Assembly (NCBI RefSeq): GCF_050624435.1
Contig: NC_134537.1
Location: 124,100,086-124,164,085 of the forward strand
DNA from: Tenrec ecaudatus
Lineage: Eukaryota; Chordata; Mammalia; Afrosoricida; Tenrecidae
Length of the DNA: 64,000 nt
Direction: 5' to 3'
Below are positions 42,690-51,890 of this stretch, piece after piece; within the stretch, counting starts at the first letter, position 1, and every line of letters begins with the position of its first letter. The position numbers were made by a program, and so were the translations under genes. The notes under the pieces are model-generated. The model was not told where the DNA came from and made no database searches. It worked only from the letters and a program-made list of their open reading frames with translations.

Positions 42690-44158
42690 AAGAACACTCT
42701 CAATTTTGCATGACCTTCTCTCATCTTTCTAAATGGCAAATTCCCAGACCTTTTTTTTTTAAATCGATTAAGGCTGATCATTTAAATATGATGACGTCTG
42801 GGGAGAATGAGACCATCACTGAGCTTCATTCACAGACTGTCTGAGGAGGTCACGAAGAAGCAGTGAAACCCAGCAAAAGTTTCTGCAGAGAGAAAGATGA
42901 CTGGTGAGTCAGCTTGCTTGCTGAGGTTGGTTACAAATTCAAGAGTTAGTTCTTGTCTGAAATATCTTTAATAGCCTCAAATATTTCGAAAACTCTTACT
43001 AAAAAACTTCAAGGCAAAGCTACAGACAATTTCTACTTCTATTTTCAAACGTAAAAGCAAGACTTGACACCTGAGAGACATCAGGAGACATTTCCAAGCC
43101 TTGAGGGTGGGAACAAGAATCTGTGACGTGTTCAATCTTGAAAGCCTTCCCTGTGCTCAAGAAGTAAGGGACCAAGCCAACAACAAAAATTAGGGCAATT
43201 CTGGAGAGTGCGCTTTCCTTTCCTTAATCAGAGGACTAGGCCAAGATGAATGTGTATTATCATGGATTCGGTAAAGTATTCCTGAATCGAAAGTCATGAT
43301 TTTCAAAGAATGAATCAGAGCAACATGAGCTAGTGACGACAGTGAAACAGAAGAAAGCGTGACATGCGGCAGTGACCCACAATGCTCAAAGGTGGGTTGA
43401 ACTTGAGGAGTAGGACACTTGAACTTGGATGGAAGGTTTGGCTTTTAAGTTCACCATGCTTCCCTTATTTCATTTTGCTTTTGATTTGCATCTGATTTGC
43501 ACCTCTCTGGGTGGTGCCAATGGCAAAGTGCTTCCTTACTAGCTGAAAGGCTGCTGGCTAGAATTCACCTAAAGGTGCCTCAGGAAACAGGTTGAGTGGC
43601 CTGCTTCTGAAAGATCACTTCCTTGAACACCCTGTAGAGCCGTTTGGCCCTGCACACACGAGTTTTCCAGGGGTTTCAGCGCATGAGACAGCAACCAGGA
43701 CATCTGTGTATGAGCTCAACCGATGTCTCACTCGGGTGTGTTTGTGGAACTTCGAGTTCACACACTATGCTTCTCATTCCAGAAGTATTCTCTACAGGTT
43801 TGCACTGACCAACTGCTCTAGAACACAGGGACCTTCCATCCCCACGATTCCAGCCTGCCATGGCAGGAGAGAGCGGGACTAGTGAGAGTGTGAAGAAAAC
43901 GGAGGCATCGGCTGACAGTCGGAAGACGCTTGACTGATTTGAATTCTAATCTTAACTATTTACACTTTATGTAGTTCGTATGCCATTGCCTTTTGCATTC
44001 TTCACTTTAAGGTACAGTCGAGGGTAATATTGGTGCCATTCCTGGGATGACACAATGGAAATGTACCTGCCAATTTCCTAGGGTGGAAGAACACTCTTCA
44101 GAAGGCAGAGATTTTCCTGTTTCACTCCCTCAGACGGAGAACATGTTCTGGCATATAA
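42690..44158. other. no gene seen
   Basis: Mostly unique. The 96-codon plus frame at 43592-43882 and its 61-codon minus shadow show no family feature. Confidence 0.45.
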
Positions 44159-44358
44159 TGTGCTGGTGGCGCATAGTGGGTTTTGCGTCGGTTTGCTAGC
44201 CACAAGGCCAGCAGTTTGAAACCAGCAGCCTCACTGCAGGAGAAAGACCAGGCTTTCTACCCCCACAAAGATTTACAGTCTTGGAAATCCACGGGGTCAG
44301 TTCTACAGGTTGCTTTGAGTTGGAATCAACTCGATGACAGTGAGCTAAGTTTGGAACT
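44159..44358 (+). repeat. AfroSINE, full length
   Basis: 'tgtgctggtggcgcatagtgggttttgcgtcggtttgctagccacaaggccagcagtttgaaaccagcagcc', 'ccaggctttctacccccacaaagatttacagtcttggaaatccacggggtcagttctacaggttgctttgagttggaatcaactcgatgacagtgag'. Confidence 0.92.
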
Positions 44359-44372
44359 GTTTGCTATTTGAA

Positions 44373-45065
44373 AGATGATTATTTTATAAAACTATTCTCA
44401 TTTACTAGAATAAGAAACATTTGAAAGGGAAAACTTTGAGTTAATGTGTACATTTCTTAACTCCATGAACTCAACTCCACTTGTGGAGGGCTCTGTCACC
44501 AGTGGGTCCAAGTCATCACTGGCCTCACCCAGTCCCCCGGAACCCAGATTAGTCCTCGTGTGCCCAGGTCGGATGTTACTTCCCACAGGTGAAGCAGAAG
44601 CATGCCTCAGACCCAGGAGATCCCTCTTGTTACATTATGCAGGATTGTGCAAACATCTGCTTACACAGTTGACCTAGGGTTTAGTCAGATTCCCTCTATA
44701 AAAACAAGGCTGCTTTTTCTGTAGACGTGCAGAAGAGGCAATGTATCATTCTGCAGATCAATTATCCTTAGCAATCCATACGACATACATCTCATCAAAG
44801 GGCTAAGATTGACATGAGTGTACACAATGTATGTCAATACCAGGTGAGTGAGTGGGGCGTGTGCTTATTCTTGGTCTACCATAACATGCTATTAAGGTCA
44901 TGCCTGTAGAGTAACATTCATCATGCCCTGCATGAGGGTAGGGAACTGAAAGCTGGCCATCACATTTATGGTTCAGATACCCAACGGTTCAGGAAAGTTG
45001 GGAGTCTGGTGCCACTCACAACAAAGTGATAAGTTCATGTTTGTGGGGAAAAAAGTTTGGAGCTT
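44373..45065. other. no gene seen
   Basis: A moderate-GC patch at 44450-44640 with overlapping short frames on both strands. No repeat recognised and no splice-flanked exon supported. Confidence 0.4.
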
Positions 45066-45067
45066 AG

Positions 45068-45345
45068 CTTTATTGTTTGTTGCTGTTGAGTTGTTACTCA
45101 ACTCCTGGCAGCCTCCTTCATGATGGAATGAAACCCTGCCCAGCCCTGTGCCGTCCCCATGACCATCTTGAGTATGACTATTGGGATCCATAGAGTTTTT
45201 ATTGGCTGGCTTTTGGAATGAGATTGCCAGGCTTTTTTTCTTGTCTGGGAACTGCTGAAATCTGTTCAACATTTTAGCTTTGGAATTGAACTCAGGTGTC
45301 CTGTGTGGGAGGTGGACATGATACCACTGAGTTGCCAGTAACGTG
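45068..45345 (-). repeat. AfroSINE/RTE 3' variant
   Basis: It begins 'tgtttgttgctgttgagttgttactcaactcctggcagcctcc', then 'ggaatgagattgccaggctttttttcttgtctgggaactgctgaa', and ends 'tggaattgaactcaggtgtcctgtgtgggaggtggacatgataccactgagttgcca'. This layout belongs to an AfroSINE subtype with the 'agatcgccaggcc' middle. It is diverged. Confidence 0.55.
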
Positions 45346-45545
45346 TTGCACTGGTGGAGCATCCATGAACAACTCATCTTGTGCTCAGTAGTCCCTGATT
45401 TTGGTGCCATCACCAAACCCTGAGAGGTAAGGGTGCTTTTTTTTTTGGGTGGCAGGCAGGCGGAGGTTGGGGAGAGATACCCAGAGAAAACACATGGAAA
45501 AATGAGGCAGACAGACAGGTGAGGATAGAATGTCTAGAGACAGGA

Positions 45546-45680
45546 TTATTCAATGGCTTGCCAGCAGATGAAGTGACAGTTCGGAAATACCCAGGACTGA
45601 AGGGTGTCGCACAGTTCTCGTGGAAAATAGGCATAATCAGCAGGGTTAAATGTCGCAGAGATGGGGTCATACTTTGATCC
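45546..45680 (-). other. possible exon-like open segment, minus strand
   Basis: Minus strand: a pyrimidine-rich run ends in TTTCTCAG (45681-45688), a good 3' splice site. Forty-four open codons follow, starting GSKYDPISATFNPADYAYF and ending CHFICWQAIE-stop (stop 45546-45548). The composition looks protein-like, but I recognise no family. A GT at the TGG|GTATTT position could serve as donor. This is weak evidence and a chance open frame is quite possible. Confidence 0.2.
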
Positions 45681-46116
45681 CTGAGAAAAAGCACTGGAAG
45701 GAAATACATTAAAAAAAGTAATCAATCTGTTTCTGAGTGGTGAGATGTCTGATGGATGTATTTTCTTCATTCAAATGTCTCTGTGTTCCAAATGCTATAT
45801 AATGAATTCCTTTTGTATTAAAGTTATTAAAATGTAAAACAAATACTCTGACACAGCCTCCAGCCAGTCGTGACCACTGGAAGAAAGTTGTGATGGTGCC
45901 AGGCTACAGATCAGGCAATCAACAAGAGGTTGGCTCTCTTGTCTCACAACAAGGAGGGGTGGCGGCAGGGAGTATTTGTGGGGTGCAGTGGCAGGAGATG
46001 ACGCTGGCAAAGGAGGTTCAGATTGCAACGGAGCTTACATGTCTTGCCATACGATATAGGCTTCGTGCGTGAAGGCCAGTGCGAGAGTTTTTGAGGGGCA
46101 GGGTTAGGATGGCGAT

Positions 46117-46258
46117 GGTCTTTTACCTAAAGTTCATTTTATAGTTAACTCAGGTCATAGGTTACATACTAGACTGGTGAAGTCAATGGTCATTTATCTA
46201 AAGTTGATTGTATAGTTAACTTGGGTAATAGGTTGGATGCTAGACTGGTGGAGTCGGA
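46117..46258. repeat. tandem duplication, 71 bp x 2
   Basis: 46117-46187 and 46188-46258 share 'ggtc.ttta.ctaaagtt.att.tatagttaact..ggt.ataggtt..at.ctagactggtg.agtc', with about one difference in seven bases. An old duplication of otherwise unrecognised sequence. Confidence 0.8.
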
Positions 46259-46424
46259 GTTGGACTCATGAAGCAAGCAATAACAATGATTTAAGCCCGG
46301 TCATGAGGCTAGAGAAAGGGTTAGGTGCAGGGACATTGGGTAGTCATTTTGTCAAATCAGTAGGCTACAGCTGCTTGGATGTATGTTGACGATGAGAGGA
46401 AAGAGGTCATCCAGAATGTCCACT

Positions 46425-46635
46425 GTTGTCAGCTGCTTTTGAGTGGGCTCTGACTTATAACAACTGTTTGCACAGCAGAAGGAAGCACCGCCTGGCCCCT
46501 GCACCATCCATCCTCATGGTTGCTGGCATGCTTGAGTTCTCTGTGTGGGTACTGTGCCCATTCATCTCACAGAGGATCACCCACACCTTTACCGTCCTTT
46601 GCTTCACCACGCGTGAGGTCCTCCTCTCATGATCA
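46425..46635 (-). mobile_element. RTE-clade LINE 3' fragment, diverged
   Basis: 'cactgttgtcagctgcttttgagtgggctctgacttataacaactg', 'aaggaagcaccgcctggcccctgcaccatccatcctcatggttgctggcatgcttg' and 'caccacgcgtgaggtcctcctctc' follow an RTE 3' layout with more divergence than the copies at 5721, 15208 and 28402. Confidence 0.5.
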
Positions 46636-46659
46636 AGCCCTCCTGGGAGGGAGGGTGTG

Positions 46660-47295
46660 TCAGCGGGGTTCTCTAGAGAAACAAAAGCAGGACACGTATG
46701 ATTACATAGATATAGGTTTAGACAGCGAGAAGGACCATCACAGCTCACTGGTCCACACAGCAGTACAGAGGGATCAGTTCAATTCTCTTTTGTGGAACAG
46801 TTCATATATTGAAAGCCCTTCAACCCCTGAGGGAACTTTGGTCCCAGATCAAGGAATCACACAGCAGACTTCTCCTTCAGGCGGCAGACAGCAGGTGGGT
46901 CAGCAGCAGTCAGCAAGTTAGTGGTATCGGAGTTTATTGAAGCAGGCCCAAACTCAACAATGCTAGGCATCAGGACCCACCAGCCACAAGCTCAAGAGAT
47001 GTACACACCAGCAGCATGACAAAGCAGGTCTCGAAGGAGCCTCAAGCTCTAGCGACATGGTCCGCAGGTTGGCTTGGCCCACAGGTAGTGTAGCATAGGT
47101 TGTGGCAGAGAACTAGCTAAAGCAGCAGCACGTTGGTCTGATCATGGGAGAGCAAGAGAGATGGGTGCAGGCCTTGCAGAGCCATTTATCTCTTTGCTCT
47201 CCAATCAAACTGTGTCCTGATTAATCTCTGCACACATGTTCCTATTGGCCAGGTTGGCACAATAAACCTATCAGAGAAGGAGTCTCACAGTAGTC
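46660..47295. repeat. interspersed repeat of the 'TCTAGAGAAACAAAA' type
   Basis: 'gtcagcggggttctctagagaaacaaaagcagg' at the start and 'aggttggcacaataaacctatcagagaaggagtctc' at the end. Internal sequence holds tandem-like 'gcagcagtcagcaag' stretches. The boundaries are estimates and the class is unassigned. Confidence 0.5.
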
Positions 47296-47429
47296 TACTC
47301 TGATTCATACAGGTATCATTGGTGAATTTTTGGAAGTAGGGCATCGGGCCAATTCTCCTAGTTTGTTGTAGTCTGGAAGCGCTGCTGAAAATGGTCATGT
47401 GTGCCCATGCTAGTGTTTGAAATACTGCT

Positions 47430-47930
47430 GGCAGAGTATGTTAGTCTAGAGAAACAAATCCACACACACACATGTTTGTATAAGAGCTTTATTTAAAGAG
47501 TAATTGTATATTAAAAAAATAACCCCAGTCCAATCCAGAATAAGTCTATAAATATGATAGTAGCCAAGATGTTTGAGACCAGTCTATAAATTCCTCTTCA
47601 AACTCACACAACACAAGCAATGATGTCCAATGCAGGAAGATCACAGGCCAGTGGGTGGAAAGTTTCATGGGTCCAGTGGTGGTGGAAGCATCTCAGCGCT
47701 GATGTGGGTCTCCAGGTGGCTCCTCCAGCTCCAGGACTCTGGCTCTGTCAGCATAGCTCCATATGGCTTGGCAAAAAGAATGTGCAGCAGAGAGCGTGTC
47801 TGGCCTCCAGGGAGCTATTTATCTCCTTTGAGTCTCCAGACGAGGTTAGCAAGCTGCAACCTGACTGACAAGGTAGACTCCACCCCTTCACAAGTTGACA
47901 GGAGTTTATGCAAGTGCCACACATAGTGTC
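47430..47930. repeat. interspersed repeat related to the copy at 63645
   Basis: 'gttagtctagagaaacaaatccacacac...ataagagctttatttaaagagtaattgtatatt', 'ggaagatcacaggccagtgggtggaaagtttcatgggtccagtggtggtggaagcatctcagcgctg', ending 'gacaaggtagactccaccccttcacaagttgacaggag'. The copy at 63645 shares the same succession. The 98-codon plus frame here lies entirely inside the repeat. Confidence 0.7.
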
Positions 47931-47969
47931 CAGCATCATAGCAACATGCAAGCCCCACAACGAAACAAG

Positions 47970-48427
47970 CCAACAGAGCATGGTGGCAAGGATGTCTGCT
48001 AGGCTTTAATTTTAATTAAAACAATTTGAACAGTTTTAGTGACAAAATTTACAGATCATGCCATTCGAAGGTTTAAACATATTCAAGAGTTGTGCAAGCA
48101 CCACATGAGTTTTAGAAAGTTTTCTTCATTGTTGTACTCACTGTTTTAGTTCTAACCCTCAGTTCTCTCCTCACTACATGCAAATGCTTGGGTACGTTTC
48201 CTCTTTCCAACCCATAACAGTGAGGAATCTGTGACATACAGGGGTGCTGGGTGGCTTCTTTCTTTAATAATGATAATAAAATTATAAATAAGTAGGCCTG
48301 GTTTCCCAAGGAAGCATTTTCCCTGTTGGGTAGAGAAGTTTGGGAGTAGGCTGATGAAACTAAGTGTGGGAGGAAATGTGACTAAACGAGGGTGAACACT
48401 GAAAGGTATGGAATCATAAGACTCAAA
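47970..48427. other. no gene seen
   Basis: AT-rich sequence with no recognised element other than the target-site duplication of the hAT element at its right edge. Confidence 0.4.
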
Positions 48428-48435
48428 CTCTAAAC

Positions 48436-48628
48436 CAGTGGTTCCAACCTTCCTAATGCCGCGACCCTTTCATACAGTTCCTCAGGCGGTGGTGACCCCC
48501 CCAACCATAAAGTTATTTTCTTTGCTACTTCATCACTGTCATTTCGCTACTGTTATGAATCGAGCGACACCTGAGATAGGGTCATTCAACCCCCGGAGGA
48601 GTCGCGACCCACAGGTTGAGAACCACTG
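48436..48628. mobile_element. hAT element, SPIN/OposCharlie-like (193 bp, non-autonomous)
   Basis: Ends CAGTGGTTCCAACCTTCC and, on the other strand, CAGTGGTTCTCAACCTGTGG. Flanking 8-mers are CTCTAAAC (48428-48435) and CTCTAAGC (48629-48636), one mismatch. On the minus strand it reads 'tgtgggtcgcgactcctccgg', 'gatgaagtagcaaagaaaataactttatggttggggg', 'gaggaactgtatgaaagggtcgcggcattaggaaggttg', the layout of the short SPIN/OposCharlie derivatives. The ends are well preserved, suggesting it is younger than the 29379 copy. Confidence 0.92.
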
Positions 48629-48636
48629 CTCTAAGC

Positions 48637-48735
48637 TCACTAAGGGTTGGATTGCTAATCACAAGGTTGGTGGTTCAAGCCCACTAGCCACTTTGCTGGA
48701 GAAAGATGAGGCAGGCTGTCTACTTCCTTTAAGAT
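48637..48735 (+). repeat. AfroSINE, head part
   Basis: 'taagggttggattgctaatcacaaggttggtggttcaagcccactagccactttgctggagaaagatgaggcaggctgtctacttcc'. The extreme 5' end abuts the hAT element's duplication. Confidence 0.75.
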
Positions 48736-48741
48736 GAACCA

Positions 48742-48946
48742 AAGCAAAACCAAACTCACTTCCTGCCTTCCAGTGGGTTCCAGCTCCTAGCAACCCTACA
48801 GGACAGAGCAGAATTTCTCCTTCAGGTTCCAGCGGCTGTCAATCTTTACAGGAGCAGAAAATGTCCTCTCTGTCCCTCTTAGGGCTTGCTAGATGCCAGA
48901 TGCTGACCTAGCAGTTAGCAGCCCAACAGCGATCCACTAGTCTCCA
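48742..48946 (-). repeat. AfroSINE, near full length
   Basis: 'aaaccaaactcacttcctgccttccagtgggttccagctcctagcaaccctacaggacagagcagaatttctcc...aatctttacaggagcagaaaatgtcctctctg...gacctagcagttagcagcccaacagcgatccac'. Confidence 0.82.
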
Positions 48947-49159
48947 TGACTGTAAAGAATGTAGAGCCCAACCTTGGAACTTCTGGAAATTCTCAGAAGA
49001 ACGCTGTGATCTCAATAGCACTGTGTGCGTGGGTGTGCGTGTGTGTATTAGCACTGAAAACTGAGATCATCTTACGTTAAGCAAGCTGACCAGCTGTTCA
49101 TTTAAACATCGTCAGCTAATAATTTAAAGGCAGTTGACATTAAGTGTGTAATGGAGACT

Positions 49160-49290
49160 CCAGGTGTTTCGGAGAACTGCGCTCCACAGACTTATCATTG
49201 GCTCCCACAGAGCGCCTGGTGTGCTTGAACTGCGGGGATCTTGCCGTTAGCAGACCAACGCTTAATCTGCTGTGCCGCCATGGTTCCTTA
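49160..49290 (-). repeat. AfroSINE, head-side part
   Basis: 'tttcggagaactgcgctccacagacttatcattggctcccacagagcgcctggtgtgcttgaactgcggggatcttgccgttagcagaccaacgcttaatctgctgtgccgccatggttcct'. Confidence 0.75.
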
Positions 49291-49412
49291 TAGGTAATGG
49301 TTGGGGCCTCTCAAATGGTTCCACCCTCAACTAGCCATAAGGATATACACATAAAGTTAAGGGCACAAGTCCCTTGACCCAGTTCATGTATTAATATCTA
49401 GGCAGTGTTTTC

Positions 49413-49560
49413 TTAGGCGCCCTGGTGGCAGAGTGGTTTCAAGTCAGGCTGCGATTTGCAGAGTTAGCAGTTCGAAACCAGCAGCAGCTCAAGAGAAAGA
49501 CTGGGCTCCAGTTAGACTTTTTGGAAACCCACCGGGGGTCAGTATGAGTCAGCATTGTTG
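49413..49560 (+). repeat. AfroSINE with internal deletion
   Basis: 'aggcgccctggtggcagagtggtttcaagtcaggctgcgatttgcagagttagcagttcgaaaccagcagcagctcaagagaaagactgggctcc...ttggaaacccaccgggggtcagtatgagtcagcattg'. It is the last repeat before the CpG island. Confidence 0.85.
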
Positions 49561-50149
49561 CCCCTTTTATTCCTTAGGGGTGGGCAGTTTTACAAAGTGC
49601 CTTTCCCCTGCCCGCAAACAAACAAACAAACAAACAAAACAAACAACCCGTTCTAAACACCATAACCGCCCTATCAAGTGGACGGCAAGAGCCCCCTTTG
49701 CTTCCGGAAGCCTCCCTCCATTCCAAGTTACTCCAAGGATGGAGTCAGGTACCTGCTTTGCCCTGCTGTTGCCACCGGCTTCTGGCCGGATCCGAAGCTC
49801 GCGCCCCGCCCTCCCCCAGACCCCCACTCGAGTGTTTGTGCAGTGAGCGTGAGCGCCCCGGTGTGCAAGTCACAGATCCTCAGCAGCCGCTTGTTGCTAC
49901 TGCTGCCACGACCGGGGGAAGTGAAAATGAAATTGACTTTTCCGAGAAATGATGAAAGCGGCGCTGCCTGCCAATGAACTGCGGCGGCGAACTTCCGCAC
50001 CTCCCGGCCGGGCCGCGCGGCCTCTCCGCCTCCACCTCCCGGTTGCACAAGCTGGAAACAAACACTGGGAGGAAGGGCGGGGAGAGGAGGGCCGCGGGGG
50101 GAGGGCGGGAGGGAGGGAGGCCGGAGGAGGGCGGAGGGTGGGGGGATTT

Positions 50150-50344
50150 CCAGCCGCGGCTCTTCGCAGTTTCCTCTCCTTGTTTTGCTTTCGATCTGGA
50201 CTGTTCTCAGGCAAGCCGGGGAGTAACTTTTAGTTTTGCTCCTGCGATTATTCAACCGACGGGCTTTCGTTTCCATTTCACACACCCTAGCAACATTTAA
50301 ACCTTGCGGGATTGCATTGGTAGCGTGAAAAAGCACCCTGAGAG
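50150..50344 (+). other. candidate non-coding first exon with 5' splice site
   Basis: A less GC-extreme segment inside the CpG island ends CACCCTGAGAG|GTAACA, a fair 5' splice site at 50345. The upstream 150 bp ('cgatctggactgttctcaggcaagccggggag', 'attattcaaccgacgggctttcg') looks like conserved 5'-UTR sequence rather than island filler. The assignment is inference. An intron running on to the plus-strand side would place the 52-64 kb region inside the gene. Confidence 0.3.
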
Positions 50345-50399
50345 GTAACATTTTTTTCAAATCATAGTTGTGACTTGTGCGTGCGGGGTTTTGCTCGGC

Positions 50400-50421
50400 G
50401 GGGGGTGGGGTGGGGTGGGGG
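50400..50421 (+). other. G-quadruplex motif
   Basis: Four G-runs of at least four separated by single T residues. This is a textbook intramolecular quadruplex pattern, 55 bp downstream of the candidate splice site. Confidence 0.8.
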
Positions 50422-50622
50422 CGCCTGCTGGTGAGGACCGGAGGGGACGTGTGCGCTCGTGGGTCCTGATGGTTTGACACGATGTTTTGCAGACGGAAAT
50501 GCCGGGGTTCCTAAGTATTAATTCCGGCTTTTGGAGGAACGGTCGGCGCAGTTATGGATCATCTGATTTGGGGGGCAGCAGGTTCTGCTGTCGCTGCTGC
50601 TCCTGGGGCCGCTGAGGCTGCA

Positions 50623-50688
50623 AGGAGGAGGAGGAGGAGGTCTAGAGGGAGGAGGAGGAGGAGGAGGAGGTGGAGGAGGAGGAGGTTA
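50623..50688 (+). repeat. (GGA)n purine microsatellite
   Basis: GGA repeats interrupted by TCTAGA at 50640-50647 and a TGG at 50671. Such mirror-type purine tracts are common near CpG-island promoters. Confidence 0.9.
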
Positions 50689-50766
50689 GTGGAGGTTTAA
50701 TTTCACTTTTGGATTTGCAGACGGAGAGAGGTGGCTCGGTGGACGCAGACCTGTTCTGTGCCCCAG

Positions 50767-50794
50767 GTGTTGTGTGTTGCGTGTGTGTGTGTGT
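50767..50794 (+). repeat. (GT)n microsatellite
   Basis: TG/GT-rich run with a CG interruption, inside the CpG island. Confidence 0.8.
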
Positions 50795-51544
50795 CCCGGT
50801 CCGCCGGAGTCGGGCCTCCTTTTAAAACACAATTATTGCGTGTATGCGTGCGCGCTTGTTTACAGCCACTGTCGCCACCGGAGCCCCGTGAGGGGAGCGG
50901 GTCCTCCGCGGTGCCCCTCTCTGGGCCGCCCCTAGCGTCGCTCGCCGGGGACCCGCGCGGGCCGGGGCAAGTGCTCCCGCCGCGGGCAGCACAAACTTGG
51001 AGGGGCGGCCCGCCGCCGTCCCACCGCTCGCCCGCGCCGGGCTCGGCCAGGGGCCCGCGGGCAGCGGGTGCCAGCCGGCGGAGCGGCGGCGGCGGGCTCC
51101 GAGCGGGGTGGGCGCCGGGCCTGGCCAGCGCGCCCCGGGGGCTGGGCCGCCGCCTCTCGGGGAGGGACGCCGCGTCCTGCTTCCCGCCGGCCAGCGCCCG
51201 GCCAGGCCCTGGGGCTTTGTCACTGCACTTGTCCCCCAGCGCGGGGGGCTCGGGCGGCGCGTCCCCGGAGGGCGCCACCCCGATGGGTCGTCGGCCCCGG
51301 CCGCGGCCTAGCACCCGGAGCCTCGGGTCCCCGCGGGCTCCCCAGGGCCGGCGGCGCGCGCTGGGCCTGACCCGCCTCGGCTACGGAGCGGGCGAGGTGG
51401 GGGCTGGGAGCCCCGGGGACCGGGTTTTGGGCACCGGCGGCCCCCGGGGGTCCGGGACGCGGGCTTCGAGGAGGTTGGGGAGTGAGTGCCCGCCCCACGC
51501 CTTCCGATCCCACCCTGGACCCAGGGTGACATTTGCCCCGCGGC

Positions 51545-51622
51545 CGAACATGGCTGGTGCAAAGCCGCGGCCGCCACTTCCTTTCCGCCTCGCCGGCCCG
51601 GCTGGTCCAATCGACCAATCGA
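51545..51622. promoter_or_regulatory. clustered promoter motifs: YY1-like, ETS-like, two CCAAT boxes
   Basis: AACATGGCTG (51548-51557) resembles a YY1 site. CACTTCCTTTCCG (51575-51587) contains an ETS core (GGAA on the minus strand). CCAAT occurs at 51607-51611 and 51615-51619, spaced 8 bp. This set is typical of TATA-less, often bidirectional, housekeeping promoters. Motif calls are by eye. Confidence 0.45.
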
Positions 51623-51890
51623 GGCGCACGCCCGCCCGCCCGTGCCGCTCCCGGTGGCCAAGGCTGCGGGCCAGCACCCGCGCCGCGCCGCGCCGGGAGC
51701 CTGTCTCCGAGGGGACGGTTTCCGCTGCGAACACGGCCCCCTCCCCTGCGCGCACCGCCCCCACTTCCCGGGGCCACCCCGAGGCCCTCGCTGGAGCGGC
51801 GTGCAGGGACAGTGAGAGGGCACGGGACGGAGAGCCGGGTCAGCCGGACAGACCGGACCCCTGGGGATCAGTCGTAAACAGCGCTCTGGG

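Larger units (their letters stand above)
49780..51890. promoter_or_regulatory. CpG island, probable promoter and first-exon region
   Basis: For about 2.1 kb CpG dinucleotides are abundant and GC is very high, in a window where CpG is otherwise scarce. No transposable element interrupts it. It includes purine repeats, G-quadruplex runs, two CCAAT boxes, and ETS- and YY1-like sites. Long open frames here (390 codons plus at 50731-51903; 267 minus at 51308-52111; 250 minus at 49728-50480) exist in several frames on both strands at once. That is the expected result of few A/T-rich stop codons, so none is called as coding. No TATA box is seen. I do not recognise the gene, and transcription in either or both directions is possible. 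Confidence 0.8.

Noticed and set aside
49728-50480. 250-codon minus-strand frame in the CpG island
   Set aside because: Same compositional artefact. It begins in a G-quadruplex tract and has no recognisable protein features.
50553-50700. ATG followed by an apparent leucine-rich signal peptide and poly-glycine or poly-arginine run
   Set aside because: The leucine-rich reading is in a different frame from the ATG, has an upstream stop, and runs into the GGA microsatellite and a stop.
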